Source of the DNA: Clostridia bacterium
GTDB taxonomy: Bacteria > Bacillota > Clostridia > Christensenellales > Borkfalkiaceae
Length of the DNA: 64,000 nt
Reading direction: 5' to 3'
Assembly: GCA_017502525.1 (NCBI GenBank)
Contig: JAFVUV010000014.1
Location: 1 to 64,000 of the forward strand
How positions within the stretch are numbered: position 1 is the stretch's first letter; each line of letters begins with the position of its first letter. Position numbers and translations under genes: made by a program. Of this stretch, positions 1 through 7,486 are shown in pieces. The notes under the pieces were generated by a model. It worked only from the letters and a program-made list of their open reading frames with translations. It was not told the DNA's origin and did not search any database.

Positions 1-1
1 T

Positions 2-184
2 GCTTATTTAGGCAACGAACTTGGCTCTGGTTGGGAGTGGTGGAATAATTTTTATGAGTTCCATAAACTTGCAATTGATGAATTAGAAGCGTTTGATTAT
101 GATGAATACAAAAAGAACGGATTTAAGGTAAATAAACTTGGTGATTATGATTTGACCCTTGATTTTGACAAAAAACCTGAATAA
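2..184 (+). CDS. C-terminal end of an unidentified protein (partial)
   Basis: The window opens inside a reading frame that yields 60 residues and stops with TAA at 182-184. The translation is rich in aromatic and acidic residues (it contains GWEWWNNFYEF and ends LDFDKKPE) and reads like a genuine protein tail. It is followed at 259-285 by a rho-independent terminator in the same orientation, which supports a real gene end. The family is not recognisable from this fragment, and the start lies outside the window. Confidence 0.6.
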   Translation, partial: AYLGNELGSGWEWWNNFYEFHKLAIDELEAFDYDEYKKNGFKVNKLGDYDLTLDFDKKPE

Positions 185-258
185 AATAGTTTATTAAAAT
201 ACGCGATAAAAGTCGGTTATGAAAATCATTGACTTTTGTAATTAAAAAAGCAAACACC

Positions 259-285
259 AAAAGAGTACCATGAAGGTACTCTTTT
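259..285 (+). terminator. Rho-independent terminator after the partial first gene
   Basis: AAGAGTACC at 261-269 pairs with GGTACTCTT at 275-283 around a five-base loop. A-rich and T-rich flanks extend the stem. It lies 75 bases after the stop codon at 184. Confidence 0.65.
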
Positions 286-297
286 ATCGTTATGGCT

Positions 298-407
298 GAG
301 AGGATTCGCTTTTCTCGAGCCTCCCGCAAAACAGTCCACTGGACTGTTTTTTCGCCTAAAGGCGAATACGCAAACTAAAGTTGCTCGCTCCTAATTCGAA
401 TCCTATC
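298..407. repeat. Small inverted-repeat (MITE-like) element with two internal palindromes
   Basis: About 110 bases are bounded by an imperfect terminal inverted repeat: GAGAGGATTCG at 298-308 and the reverse complement of GATAGGATTCG at 397-407. Inside lie a ten-pair hairpin at 328-350 (arms AAAACAGTCC and GGACTGTTTT) and a second palindrome at 351-366 (TTCGCC TAAA GGCGAA). The left end, with TGGC just before it, resembles the 3' end of the neighbouring tRNA-Ser on the minus strand. No open frame of consequence was seen. Whether it is mobile, a tRNA-derived remnant or a processed RNA cannot be told from one copy. Confidence 0.45.
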
Positions 408-428
408 TTTTAACTATACGGACAAAAC

Positions 429-459
429 AAAAACCCTACATTCAAGATGCAGGGTTTTT
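429..459 (-). terminator. Terminator downstream of tRNA-Ser
   Basis: On the minus strand an imperfect stem built from ACCCTGCAT and the ATGTAGGGT arm is followed by a run of T. It begins eight bases beyond the CCA end of the tRNA gene and would end its transcript. Confidence 0.55.
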
Positions 460-466
460 ACTTTGT

Positions 467-554
467 TGGCGGAGAGGAGAGGATTCGAACCTCCGATAGG
501 TTTCCCTATACACGCTTTCCAAGCGTGCACATTAGACCACTCTGACACCTCTCC
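467..554 (-). tRNA. tRNA-Ser (anticodon GGA)
   Basis: Read on the minus strand, the 88-base gene has a seven-pair acceptor stem (GGAGAGG with CCTCTCC), an anticodon loop CTTGGAAAG giving anticodon GGA (reads UCC and UCU), a long variable arm typical of class II tRNAs (GTATAGGGAAACCTATC), a T-loop GGTTCGAATCC and an encoded CCA end at 469-467. The long variable arm and GGA anticodon identify it as serine. A good promoter lies 15 bases upstream and a terminator follows. Confidence 0.95.
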
Positions 555-569
555 GTTAGTCTATCAGTT

Positions 570-598
570 ATTTTAATATATTTTATAAATTATTGCAA
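570..598 (-). promoter_or_regulatory. Sigma-A type promoter for tRNA-Ser
   Basis: On the minus strand TTGCAA (598-593) is separated by 17 bases from TAAAAT (575-570), and the tRNA 5' end lies 15 bases further on at 554. Confidence 0.6.
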
Positions 599-759
599 CT
601 TAATTGCTTGATTTTTTTCAAAAATAATTGTAAAAAATTTTTAAAAACGTATATACAATTTTAATTTTTCATAGTATAATATACTTAACCTTAATTTTAG
701 ATAGAAACGGTTTTCCCGTTGCTATAACATTATATAATATTTAGGAGGAGTTTTACATT

Positions 760-975
760 ATGGCAAAGAGCAAAAAAGATTACTTTGGTTTGGATGAAAC
801 AGTAAGTTTAATTCTTGCTATTATTCCTTTCACAGCATGGATTTGCGGTATTATCACGCGTTTCCAAGAAGGCAAGTTACTTGCTGCCGTTATCCGTATT
901 TTTGGTGGCGCGCTTATTTGGATTGTTGACCTAATTTTGATGGTTACCGAAAAACATATTTTACGTATTTTATAA
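760..975 (+). CDS. Small two-helix membrane protein of unknown function
   Basis: The 71-residue protein has a charged N-terminus, two hydrophobic helices at about residues 14-33 and 45-63, a short polar turn between them, and a basic C-terminus. A strong ribosome binding site (AGGAGG at 743-748) precedes the ATG and a strong terminator follows, so it is a monocistronic real gene. The two-helix layout recalls Pmp3/YqaE-type proteins, but the family signature was not recognised, so no function is assigned. It stands alone between the tRNA and nrdD. Confidence 0.75.
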   Translation: MAKSKKDYFGLDETVSLILAIIPFTAWICGIITRFQEGKLLAAVIRIFGGALIWIVDLILMVTEKHILRIL

Positions 976-983
976 CTAAAGAT

Positions 984-1021
984 AAAAAAGCCTCTCCGTT
1001 GTGTGCGGAGAGGCTTTTTTT
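984..1021 (+). terminator. Rho-independent terminator
   Basis: GCCTCTCCG and CGGAGAGGC form a nine-pair stem around a short loop, preceded by A residues and followed by seven T residues. It ends the small membrane protein transcript. Confidence 0.85.
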
Positions 1022-1085
1022 ATTGTCAAACACTATATCTTGTGTTTTTGTTAAAAATTTTTTACAAAATATTGTGATAAAACCG

Positions 1086-1115
1086 TTGACAAACCCTTTT
1101 TTAGTGTGTTATATT
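1086..1115 (+). promoter_or_regulatory. Sigma-A promoter of nrdD-trxB
   Basis: TTGACA at 1086-1091 and TATATT at 1110-1115 are separated by 18 bases. The start codon is 41 bases beyond the -10. No NrdR-like repeat was evident by eye. Confidence 0.6.
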
Positions 1116-1155
1116 AGATACGCTCACTATTAAATATATTAACGGAGGATTAAAA

Positions 1156-3519
1156 ATGTTTCAGGTAAAAAAGAGAGACGGTAAACTTGTTGATTTTGAT
1201 TTGTCAAAAATCACTACTGCGTTGACCAAAGCGTTCAATGCAAAACAAATTGATTATACTGCGGATATTCTCAATACTTTAGCACTTCGTGTTTCAGCAG
1301 ATTTTTCAAAGAAAATTAAAGACGGCGTTATTAACGTGGAAGATATTCAAGACAGTGCCGAAGTTGTACTTATTCAATCAGGCTACGTTGAAGTTGCTAA
1401 AAGTTACATCTTATACCGTAAGCAAAGGGAAAAAGTTCGTAACATTAAATCCACACTTGTTGACTACAAAAAAGTTGTTGACGACTACTTAAAGGTTGCT
1501 GATTGGCGTGTTAAGGAAAATTCTACCGTAACTTATTCGGTTGGTGGTCTTATTCTTTCAAACAGCGGTGCTGTTACTGCTAACTACTGGCTTTCTGAGG
1601 TGTATGACGATGAAATCGGCGACGCACACAGAAACGCTGATATCCACATTCACGACCTTTCAATGCTTACAGGTTACTGTGCAGGTTGGTCGCTTCGTCA
1701 ACTTATTAAAGAAGGTTTAGGCGGTGTTCCCGGTAAAATCACATCTTCACCTGCAGGACATCTTTCAACCCTTTGCAACCAAATGGTAAACTTCCTTGGA
1801 ATTATGCAAAACGAATGGGCAGGCGCGCAAGCGTTCTCTTCGTTCGATACTTATCTTGCACCGTTCGTTAAGGTTGATAAACTCACCTATAAAGAAGTTA
1901 AACAATGTATTCAATCGTTTATTTATGGCGTAAATACTCCGTCAAGATGGGGTACTCAATCACCGTTTACGAATATTACGCTTGACTGGGTAGTTCCTAA
2001 CGACCTTGCTGAAATGAACGCAATCGTTGGCGGTAAGGAAATGGACTTCAAGTATAAAGACTGCGTAGAAGAAATGGCTATGGTAAACAAAGCGTTTATC
2101 GAAATTATGATTGAAGGCGACGCAAACGGCAGGGGATTCCAATATCCTATTCCTACTTATTCAATCACGTCTAACTTTGACTGGTCTGAAACCGAAAACA
2201 ACAAGTTGTTGTTTGAAATGACTGCTAAATACGGTACGCCTTACTTCTCTAACTATATCAACAGTGATATGGAACCGAGTGACGTTCGTTCGATGTGCTG
2301 TCGTTTAAGACTTGACCTTCGTGAACTTCGTAAAAAATCAGGCGGTTTCTTCGGTAGTGGTGAAAGCACCGGTTCAATCGGCGTTGTAACTATCAATATG
2401 CCTAGAATTGCATACCTTTCAAACAGCGAAGAAGAATTCTATGATAGATTGAGAAAAATGCTCGACATTTCTGCACGTTCACTCAAGGTTAAGAGAGATA
2501 CCGTTACTAAACTTTTAGAAGCTGGTTTATATCCTTATACAAAGAGATATCTTGGAACTTTCAACAACCACTTCTCAACAATCGGTTTGGTTGGTATGAA
2601 CGAAGCGTGCCTCAACGCAAAATGGATTAAGAAAGACTTAACCAACGCTGAAGCGCAAAACTTCACCAAAGACGTTCTCAACTTTATGAGAAATAAACTT
2701 TCCGACTATCAAGAAATGTACGGCGACCTTTACAACTTAGAAGCAACGCCTGCAGAATCTACTTCTTTCCGTCTTGCTAAGCACGACAAGAAGAGATATC
2801 CCGATATTATCACGGCATCTGATAACGACCAAACGCCTTATTACACGAATAGCTCTCACTTGCCCGTTGGTTATACCGAAGATATCTTCTCAGCGCTTGA
2901 TATTCAAGACGAATTGCAAACGCTCTATACTTCAGGAACTGTATTCCACGCGTTCTTGGGACAAAAACTCCCCGATTGGAAGTCTGCTGCAAATCTCGTT
3001 AGAAAGATTGCTGAAAACTACAAATTACCTTACTATACAATGTCTCCGACTTATGCGGTATGTGCTGACCACGGCTATATTGCAGGAGAAGTTTACGAAT
3101 GTCCGACTTGCGGTAAAAAGACTGAAGTTTACAGCCGTATAACTGGTTATTATCGTCCTATCCAAAACTGGAACGACGGTAAGAGAAAGGAATTTGAAGA
3201 TAGAAAAGTTTACGATATTGAAAATTCTAAACTTACCAAAAAGGCTGAAAAAGCTTGCGAATGCAAGAAAGAAGAAGTTAAACCCGAACTTGACGGTCCC
3301 GTTCTTTTCACTAGAAACGGTTGCCCAAACTGCAAGACCAGCAAGATGATGCTTGATAAAGCAGGGGTTAAATACTCAATCGTAAACGCAGAAGAAAACA
3401 AAGAACTCACCATTAAATTTGGCGTTAAGAAAGCACCTACCTTGTTAGTTCCCAACGGTAACGGCTACGATGCTTACGACAACGCAAGCGAAATTAGAAA
3501 GTTTATAGAGAATAGATAA
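1156..3519 (+). CDS. nrdD: Anaerobic (class III) ribonucleoside-triphosphate reductase with C-terminal glutaredoxin-like domain
   Basis: It reduces ribonucleotides to deoxyribonucleotides in anaerobic cells using a glycyl radical. The 787-residue protein has an N-terminal ATP-cone (about 1-90), a long catalytic barrel, a zinc site with C636, C649 and C652, and the radical loop RITGYY with Gly664. Residues 714-787 form an extra redoxin domain with a CPNC motif (Cys723, Cys726), which canonical NrdD lacks. The start has a GGAGG site at 1144-1148. Its stop overlaps the start of the flavoprotein reductase gene, and nrdG lies nearby on the other strand. The fused redoxin suggests electrons come from a thiol relay rather than from formate; that is inference. 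Confidence 0.95.
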   Translation: MFQVKKRDGKLVDFDLSKITTALTKAFNAKQIDYTADILNTLALRVSADFSKKIKDGVINVEDIQDSAEVVLIQSGYVEVAKSYILYRKQREKVRNIKSTLVDYKKVVDDYLKVADWRVKENSTVTYSVGGLILSNSGAVTANYWLSEVYDDEIGDAHRNADIHIHDLSMLTGYCAGWSLRQLIKEGLGGVPGKITSSPAGHLSTLCNQMVNFLGIMQNEWAGAQAFSSFDTYLAPFVKVDKLTYKEVKQCIQSFIYGVNTPSRWGTQSPFTNITLDWVVPNDLAEMNAIVGGKEMDFKYKDCVEEMAMVNKAFIEIMIEGDANGRGFQYPIPTYSITSNFDWSETENNKLLFEMTAKYGTPYFSNYINSDMEPSDVRSMCCRLRLDLRELRKKSGGFFGSGESTGSIGVVTINMPRIAYLSNSEEEFYDRLRKMLDISARSLKVKRDTVTKLLEAGLYPYTKRYLGTFNNHFSTIGLVGMNEACLNAKWIKKDLTNAEAQNFTKDVLNFMRNKLSDYQEMYGDLYNLEATPAESTSFRLAKHDKKRYPDIITASDNDQTPYYTNSSHLPVGYTEDIFSALDIQDELQTLYTSGTVFHAFLGQKLPDWKSAANLVRKIAENYKLPYYTMSPTYAVCADHGYIAGEVYECPTCGKKTEVYSRITGYYRPIQNWNDGKRKEFEDRKVYDIENSKLTKKAEKACECKKEEVKPELDGPVLFTRNGCPNCKTSKMMLDKAGVKYSIVNAEENKELTIKFGVKKAPTLLVPNGNGYDAYDNASEIRKFIENR

Positions 3520-4436
3520 TGTACGATTTGATAGTAATAGGCGCAGGCGCAGCAGGGATGACCTCTGCGCTCTACGCATTGAGAAATAGTAAAACGGTGC
3601 TTTTATTAGAAAGCGAAAGTTTAGGCGGACAAATTGCGAACTCGCCAAGACTTGAAAACTACCCTTCAATCAAAGAAATCAGCGGTGAACAGTTTGCGGA
3701 TAATCTTTTTGAACAAATTACTCACCACGGTGCTGAACTTGAAATTGAAAAAGTTATAGGTATCGAAAAACTTGAGGATAAGACCTTTAAGGTAAAAACC
3801 GAATACCACGAATATCAATCTAAAAGCGTTATAATCGCATCAGGCGTTAAGCATAAGCACTTAAGAACGAAGTCTGATAGGGAAGACCTTGTCGGCAAAG
3901 GCGTTTATTATTGTGCTATTTGTGACGGTGCGTTTTATAAAGGTCAAGAAGTAGCAGTTATTGGTGATGCTAACACCGCATTGCAATACAGTTTGTTACT
4001 TTCAAGTTACTGCAAAAAGGTTTACGTTTATACGTTGTTTGATAAATTCTTTGGTGACAAGAGTCTTGTAAAAGCACTCCACGCAAAAGAAAATATTGAG
4101 TGGAGACCTAATACTAGTGTAGTTGACTTTATCGGCGAAGACTCGTTAACGGCAATTGAATATAAAGACGCTGACGGAGAGATTAAACGACACGAACTCC
4201 CCGCAGTATTCGTTGCAATCGGTCAAATTCCCGATAATAAAGCGTTTGAAAACTTGGTTGATATAGATAAGATGGGTTATATTATAGCAGATGAAAGTTG
4301 CAAGACCAAAACAGAAGGTCTATTTGTCGCAGGCGACTGCCGTACTAAAGCTGTAAGGCAAGTATCAACGGCAATTGGCGACGGGGCGATAGCCGCAACC
4401 AACGCGTCAATCTATCTTGAAAGTTTAGATAACTAA
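3519..4436 (+). CDS. trxB: Thioredoxin-reductase-like flavoprotein, possibly ferredoxin-dependent
   Basis: This is a low-molecular-weight thioredoxin reductase family flavoenzyme of 305 residues: FAD-binding GAGAAG near the N-terminus, redox disulfide CAIC (Cys132, Cys135) and a C-terminal FAD motif GDCR. The usual second Rossmann loop with a GGGxSA motif and the following HRR that binds the NADPH phosphate are missing: the region reads VIGDANTALQY, then VYVYTLFDKFF. Lack of these motifs is a hallmark of ferredoxin-dependent flavin thioredoxin reductases described in clostridia. It overlaps nrdD by one base (TAATG), so translation is coupled, and its likely client is the redoxin domain of NrdD. 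Confidence 0.88.
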   Translation: MYDLIVIGAGAAGMTSALYALRNSKTVLLLESESLGGQIANSPRLENYPSIKEISGEQFADNLFEQITHHGAELEIEKVIGIEKLEDKTFKVKTEYHEYQSKSVIIASGVKHKHLRTKSDREDLVGKGVYYCAICDGAFYKGQEVAVIGDANTALQYSLLLSSYCKKVYVYTLFDKFFGDKSLVKALHAKENIEWRPNTSVVDFIGEDSLTAIEYKDADGEIKRHELPAVFVAIGQIPDNKAFENLVDIDKMGYIIADESCKTKTEGLFVAGDCRTKAVRQVSTAIGDGAIAATNASIYLESLDN

Positions 4437-4457
4437 AAAGAAAAAATATTAAAAATT

Positions 4458-4491
4458 ACCCCCTTGAGTAATGCACTTAAGGGGGTATAAT
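4458..4491. terminator. Bidirectional terminator between trxB and the cation efflux gene
   Basis: ACCCCCTTGAGT and ACTTAAGGGGGT pair around a short loop at 4458-4486, with T-rich sequence on the plus side and A-rich sequence (T on the minus strand) on the other. It serves two converging operons. Confidence 0.75.
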
Positions 4492-4513
4492 TTTTAGTTT
4501 GAATATTTAAGTT

Positions 4514-5683
4514 TTAACCGTTAAAATCCGTGTCGAATTCAATAACTGCGTAATAAACTTTATCGTAAGTTGCAAGTTTATCGTTTACTATTTTGCGTAT
4601 TTCATTTTCAGCGTTTTTTTGACCAAACGGTACGACCACGTCAAATATTACGTTGGTGTGAGAATTGCCTTTAACGACTCTAAAATCGTGTAAAGATAGT
4701 TCGGAATTATAATCTTTCAATACGCTGAATAAGTCTTCTTTAAGCTTAACCGTTTCGGGGTTGGATAAGTCAACGGGGTCAAGGTGTCCAACGAGCATAA
4801 TGTTCATATCCTTAAAGAAGTCTCTTTCGATATTATCGACCAAATCGTGTGAAATCATTACGTCGACGTCAGCGTCAACTTCAACGTGTACTGTTGCAAA
4901 AGTTTTAGTATGTCCGTAAGTGTGAACTATCAAATCGTGAAAATCTAAAACTTCAGGGTAACTTCTTAATTTTTGTTCAATACGTTTTACTAACTCTTTT
5001 TCAGGTGCGCAACCAAGAAGGGGATTGATAGTATCCTTAATTAGCACCGTTGCTGAAAATACGACTAATAGTGCGCCGGCTAAACCGAAATAACCGTCAA
5101 GCGAAACGCCGGTAGATAGTGCGATTATTGCGGAAATTAAGATTACGAAAGTGCAAATTGAATCGTTTCTACTATCTGCGCTCATACCGTAAAGAGTTTC
5201 AGAGTTGATTGACTTACCTAAACCTTTATAGATAACGGACATAAATATTTTAATCAAAACAGACGCACCTAAAATTATGCAAGTAAGCGTTGAAAAGTCT
5301 GTTGTCGTGCCCGAAATAATTTTTTCTACCGCCGCCTTTCCCGCACTTATACCGATAAAAATAATAACGCAAGCAACTAAAAGTCCCGTTATATATTCAT
5401 ATCTTGCGTGTCCGTAAGGGTGTTCTTTGTCGGCAGGTCTGCCTGACACCTTAAAACCTATAAGCGTTATGATAGAGGTGGTGAAATCGGATAGGTTATT
5501 AATCGCATCGGTGATAACTGCAATACTTCCCGATAGAATACCGCCGATAAGTTTAATAACCACTAACACGGCGTTACCAAAAATCCCTAAAATGCCCGCA
5601 CTCGTGCCGTAATTTGCGCGCACTTTGGGGTTTTCCGTATCTTTATAATTTTTGATAAAAAGTTTCTTAAATAGTTTAACCAT
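4514..5683 (-). CDS. Cation diffusion facilitator (CDF) family metal efflux transporter
   Basis: This 389-residue membrane protein has the CDF plan: about six transmembrane helices in the first 220 residues and a cytoplasmic C-terminal domain. Helix 2 carries ITDAINNLSD and helix 5 carries SADSRNDS, the metal-site positions, with HPYGHARYE between helices 2 and 3. Asn/Asp rather than the His/Asp pair of zinc exporters is more like manganese or iron CDFs, but substrate cannot be fixed from sequence. It starts four bases after nrdG, with no clear ribosome binding site of its own, suggesting coupled translation. The tail beyond residue about 300 is longer than in the simplest family members. Confidence 0.88.
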   Translation of the reverse strand: MVKLFKKLFIKNYKDTENPKVRANYGTSAGILGIFGNAVLVVIKLIGGILSGSIAVITDAINNLSDFTTSIITLIGFKVSGRPADKEHPYGHARYEYITGLLVACVIIFIGISAGKAAVEKIISGTTTDFSTLTCIILGASVLIKIFMSVIYKGLGKSINSETLYGMSADSRNDSICTFVILISAIIALSTGVSLDGYFGLAGALLVVFSATVLIKDTINPLLGCAPEKELVKRIEQKLRSYPEVLDFHDLIVHTYGHTKTFATVHVEVDADVDVMISHDLVDNIERDFFKDMNIMLVGHLDPVDLSNPETVKLKEDLFSVLKDYNSELSLHDFRVVKGNSHTNVIFDVVVPFGQKNAENEIRKIVNDKLATYDKVYYAVIEFDTDFNG

Positions 5684-5687
5684 AATA

Positions 5688-6380
5688 TTAATAACCGCGT
5701 AATTTTATCGTTGGGATATAAGGGGTAAGAATTTCAATAAACTCTTTTGCTTTTTCTTCTTCAACGGGGGAAAATCCTTGTTCTATACAATTTTCGTTTT
5801 CCTTAAACTTTTGCAAGAAGTATTTGTCTGCGCCTTTAATCCACTTGCCTATATTTATCATATTCTCTTTGGTGTGAAATTCGTTTACTAAAGTAGTTCT
5901 AAATTCATACTTTACGGGGGCAGTTAAGAAGAATTCAACCGTTTTTTCAACTTTAGCCGTGTCAAACGCGTCAAAACCGATAATCTTTGCGTAGGTTTTT
6001 TTATCGTTTTTGATGTCCATAGCGAAGTAGTCGACTAAACCGTCATTAAAAAGCTGTTTTACCATATCTGGATTTGTGCCGTTTGTATCTAACTTAACTT
6101 TATAACCTAAATTTTTAATTTTTTCAATAAATTCGGGTAAATCATTATTAAGCGTAGGCTCTCCACCCGAAACGCACACACCGTCAAGAATACCTTGGCG
6201 TTTTTTTAAGTATGCTAATATACCGTCCTGTGGAATTTCTGGTAAATCTTTATAACTAGAAACTAACGGAGAATTGTGGCAAAATCCACACTTAAAGTTA
6301 CAACCACCCGTAAAAAGAGTTGCTGAAACCAAACCGTCAAAATCCACTAAAGACATTTTTTCAAAACCTAAAATTTTCAT
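5688..6380 (-). CDS. nrdG: Anaerobic ribonucleotide reductase activating protein (radical SAM)
   Basis: The 230-residue protein has the radical SAM cluster motif CNFKCGFC (Cys27, Cys31, Cys34), followed by SGGEPTL and DTNG motifs. In this family it reduces S-adenosylmethionine and installs the glycyl radical on NrdD. Here it is on the opposite strand to nrdD, 1.9 kb away and converging on it, so the two are transcribed from different promoters. A near-consensus promoter lies just upstream. Some relatives activate other glycyl radical enzymes, but proximity to nrdD and the absence of another glycyl radical enzyme here favour NrdG. Confidence 0.9.
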   Translation of the reverse strand: MKILGFEKMSLVDFDGLVSATLFTGGCNFKCGFCHNSPLVSSYKDLPEIPQDGILAYLKKRQGILDGVCVSGGEPTLNNDLPEFIEKIKNLGYKVKLDTNGTNPDMVKQLFNDGLVDYFAMDIKNDKKTYAKIIGFDAFDTAKVEKTVEFFLTAPVKYEFRTTLVNEFHTKENMINIGKWIKGADKYFLQKFKENENCIEQGFSPVEEEKAKEFIEILTPYIPTIKLRGY

Positions 6381-6432
6381 ACATTACCTTGAGTTTAACC
6401 GCGATTTTTAGTGGTTAAAAAGAGTTTTAATT

Positions 6433-6461
6433 ATTATACCGCAATACAATTTGCTTGTCAA
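6433..6461 (-). promoter_or_regulatory. Promoter of nrdG and the CDF gene
   Basis: On the minus strand TTGACA (6461-6456), a 17-base spacer and TATAAT (6438-6433) form a full-consensus sigma-A promoter. Its -35 overlaps the -35 of the divergent dtd promoter. Confidence 0.75.
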
Positions 6462-6483
6462 ATAAATTGATTTATGTTATCAT
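6455..6483 (+). promoter_or_regulatory. Promoter of dtd
   Basis: TTGTCA (6455-6460), a 17-base spacer and TATCAT (6478-6483). The -35 hexamer shares bases with the opposing nrdG promoter, so the two may compete for polymerase. Confidence 0.55.
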
Positions 6484-6506
6484 TTATAAAGTAAAGGAGA
6501 GAAAAA

Positions 6507-6950
6507 ATGAAAGCAGTTGTACAACGTGTGTTGCGTGCAAACTTAAAGGTTGACGGGCAGTTAATTTCGGAAATTGATAAAGGCTACGTCGTGTTTTTAG
6601 GCGTTAAAAAAGGGGACACTAAAGAAGACGCCGATTACTTTATAAAAAAGATACCGCCACTTCGCATTTGTGAAGATGAAAACGGCAAAATTAATAAGTC
6701 CATTATAGATACTTGTGGCGAAATTTTATTAGTTTCTCAGTTTACTTTGTATGCTGATTCATCTCACGGCAATAGACCGTCTTTTATTGAAGCCGAATCA
6801 CCCGACAAAGCCAACGAACTATACTTATACGTTGCTGAGGGGTTAAAGAAACAAGGCGTACCGGTAAAACTCGGCGTGTTCGGCGCTGATATGAAGATAG
6901 AACAAGTCAACGACGGACCTTTCACCGTTATTTTGGAAAAGACCAAATAA
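6507..6950 (+). CDS. dtd: D-aminoacyl-tRNA deacylase
   Basis: It removes D-amino acids wrongly attached to tRNA. The 147 residues match the family length, with both signature motifs: SQFTLYAD beginning at Ser77 and the NDGPFT motif with the Gly137-Pro138 pair that contributes cross-subunit to the active site. The ATG is preceded by AAAGGAGAG. It stands alone between the nrdG promoter region and a T-box leader. Confidence 0.96.
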   Translation: MKAVVQRVLRANLKVDGQLISEIDKGYVVFLGVKKGDTKEDADYFIKKIPPLRICEDENGKINKSIIDTCGEILLVSQFTLYADSSHGNRPSFIEAESPDKANELYLYVAEGLKKQGVPVKLGVFGADMKIEQVNDGPFTVILEKTK

Positions 6951-6983
6951 AGAGTGGAATTATAAATTTTTTTTGTAAAATAG

Positions 6984-7012
6984 TTGACAACCTTTTTTCA
7001 AAGTGTTAAACT
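6984..7012 (+). promoter_or_regulatory. Promoter of the T-box leader
   Basis: TTGACA (6984-6989), 17 bases, TAAACT (7007-7012), just upstream of the leader RNA. Confidence 0.6.
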
Positions 7013-7029
7013 TTTAGTATCTTAATAAT

Positions 7030-7285
7030 AAAGGCTACGACGAAGACGGAGTCTAATAAACGTTTTTTCAGAGAGTCGGGGATGGTGCAATCCCGATAAA
7101 ACTAGTTAGAAACTCACATCACTTCCGAGCTGAAAGTCCCAAAGGATAGTTCTTAGTAGGTCTTTCCGTGATTGCTACGTCAGTGCATAGGAGTTGATAG
7201 ACTCTGAAGGTGGTAGTGAAAAACTACAATTTGAGTGGTACCGCGAGTATAATATACCCGTCTCAAAGATTGAGACGGGTTTTTG
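7030..7285 (+). promoter_or_regulatory. T-box leader (tRNA-sensing), specifier probably AUC (isoleucine)
   Basis: The leader shows T-box landmarks in order: the stem I base with GACGAAGACGG, the AGAGAG and GGTGCAAT apical elements, a long linker, and the conserved T-box TGAGTGGTACCGCGA at 7232-7246. An intrinsic terminator follows with ACCCGTCTCA (7256-7265) pairing TGAGACGGGT (7271-7280) and a T run. Folding stem I by eye places ATC at 7118-7120, followed by A, in the specifier loop, which would read isoleucine tRNA. The amino acid is inference. The first gene downstream is an acyl-CoA-ligase fusion, not an aminoacyl-tRNA synthetase. Confidence 0.85.
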
Positions 7286-7405
7286 TTTGTTATAAACGTC
7301 GCAATAGTGCGTTTCTGCTTAGTGTTTTGACTTCGATAACCAGACGGTTAATCTCATCCAAAACCCTGCGCGAGTCTTCTCTTGCTCGTTTCTAACAAAC
7401 AAAAA
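7280..7405. repeat. Second small inverted-repeat element, between T-box and gene
   Basis: A perfect 13-base inverted repeat bounds 126 bases: TTTTTGTTTGTTA at 7280-7292 and TAACAAACAAAAA at 7393-7405. A 12-base hairpin sequence CGCAATAGTGCG occurs at 7300-7311 and again at 7419-7430. No gene is visible inside. The rest of the stretch to 7486 holds only an A/T-rich leader and the ribosome binding site. The left repeat overlaps the T run of the T-box terminator. Confidence 0.45.
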
Positions 7406-7486
7406 TGTGTTTAAAAAGCGCAATAGTGCGTCTAATTAAAATAAATAAAAAAACAAATTATATAATTATTAAGGAGGTATGTAACC

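Noticed and set aside
328..366. CRISPR-like repeat from the two adjacent palindromes near the tRNA
   Set aside because: The two palindromes differ in sequence and there is no regular repeat-spacer pattern anywhere in the window.
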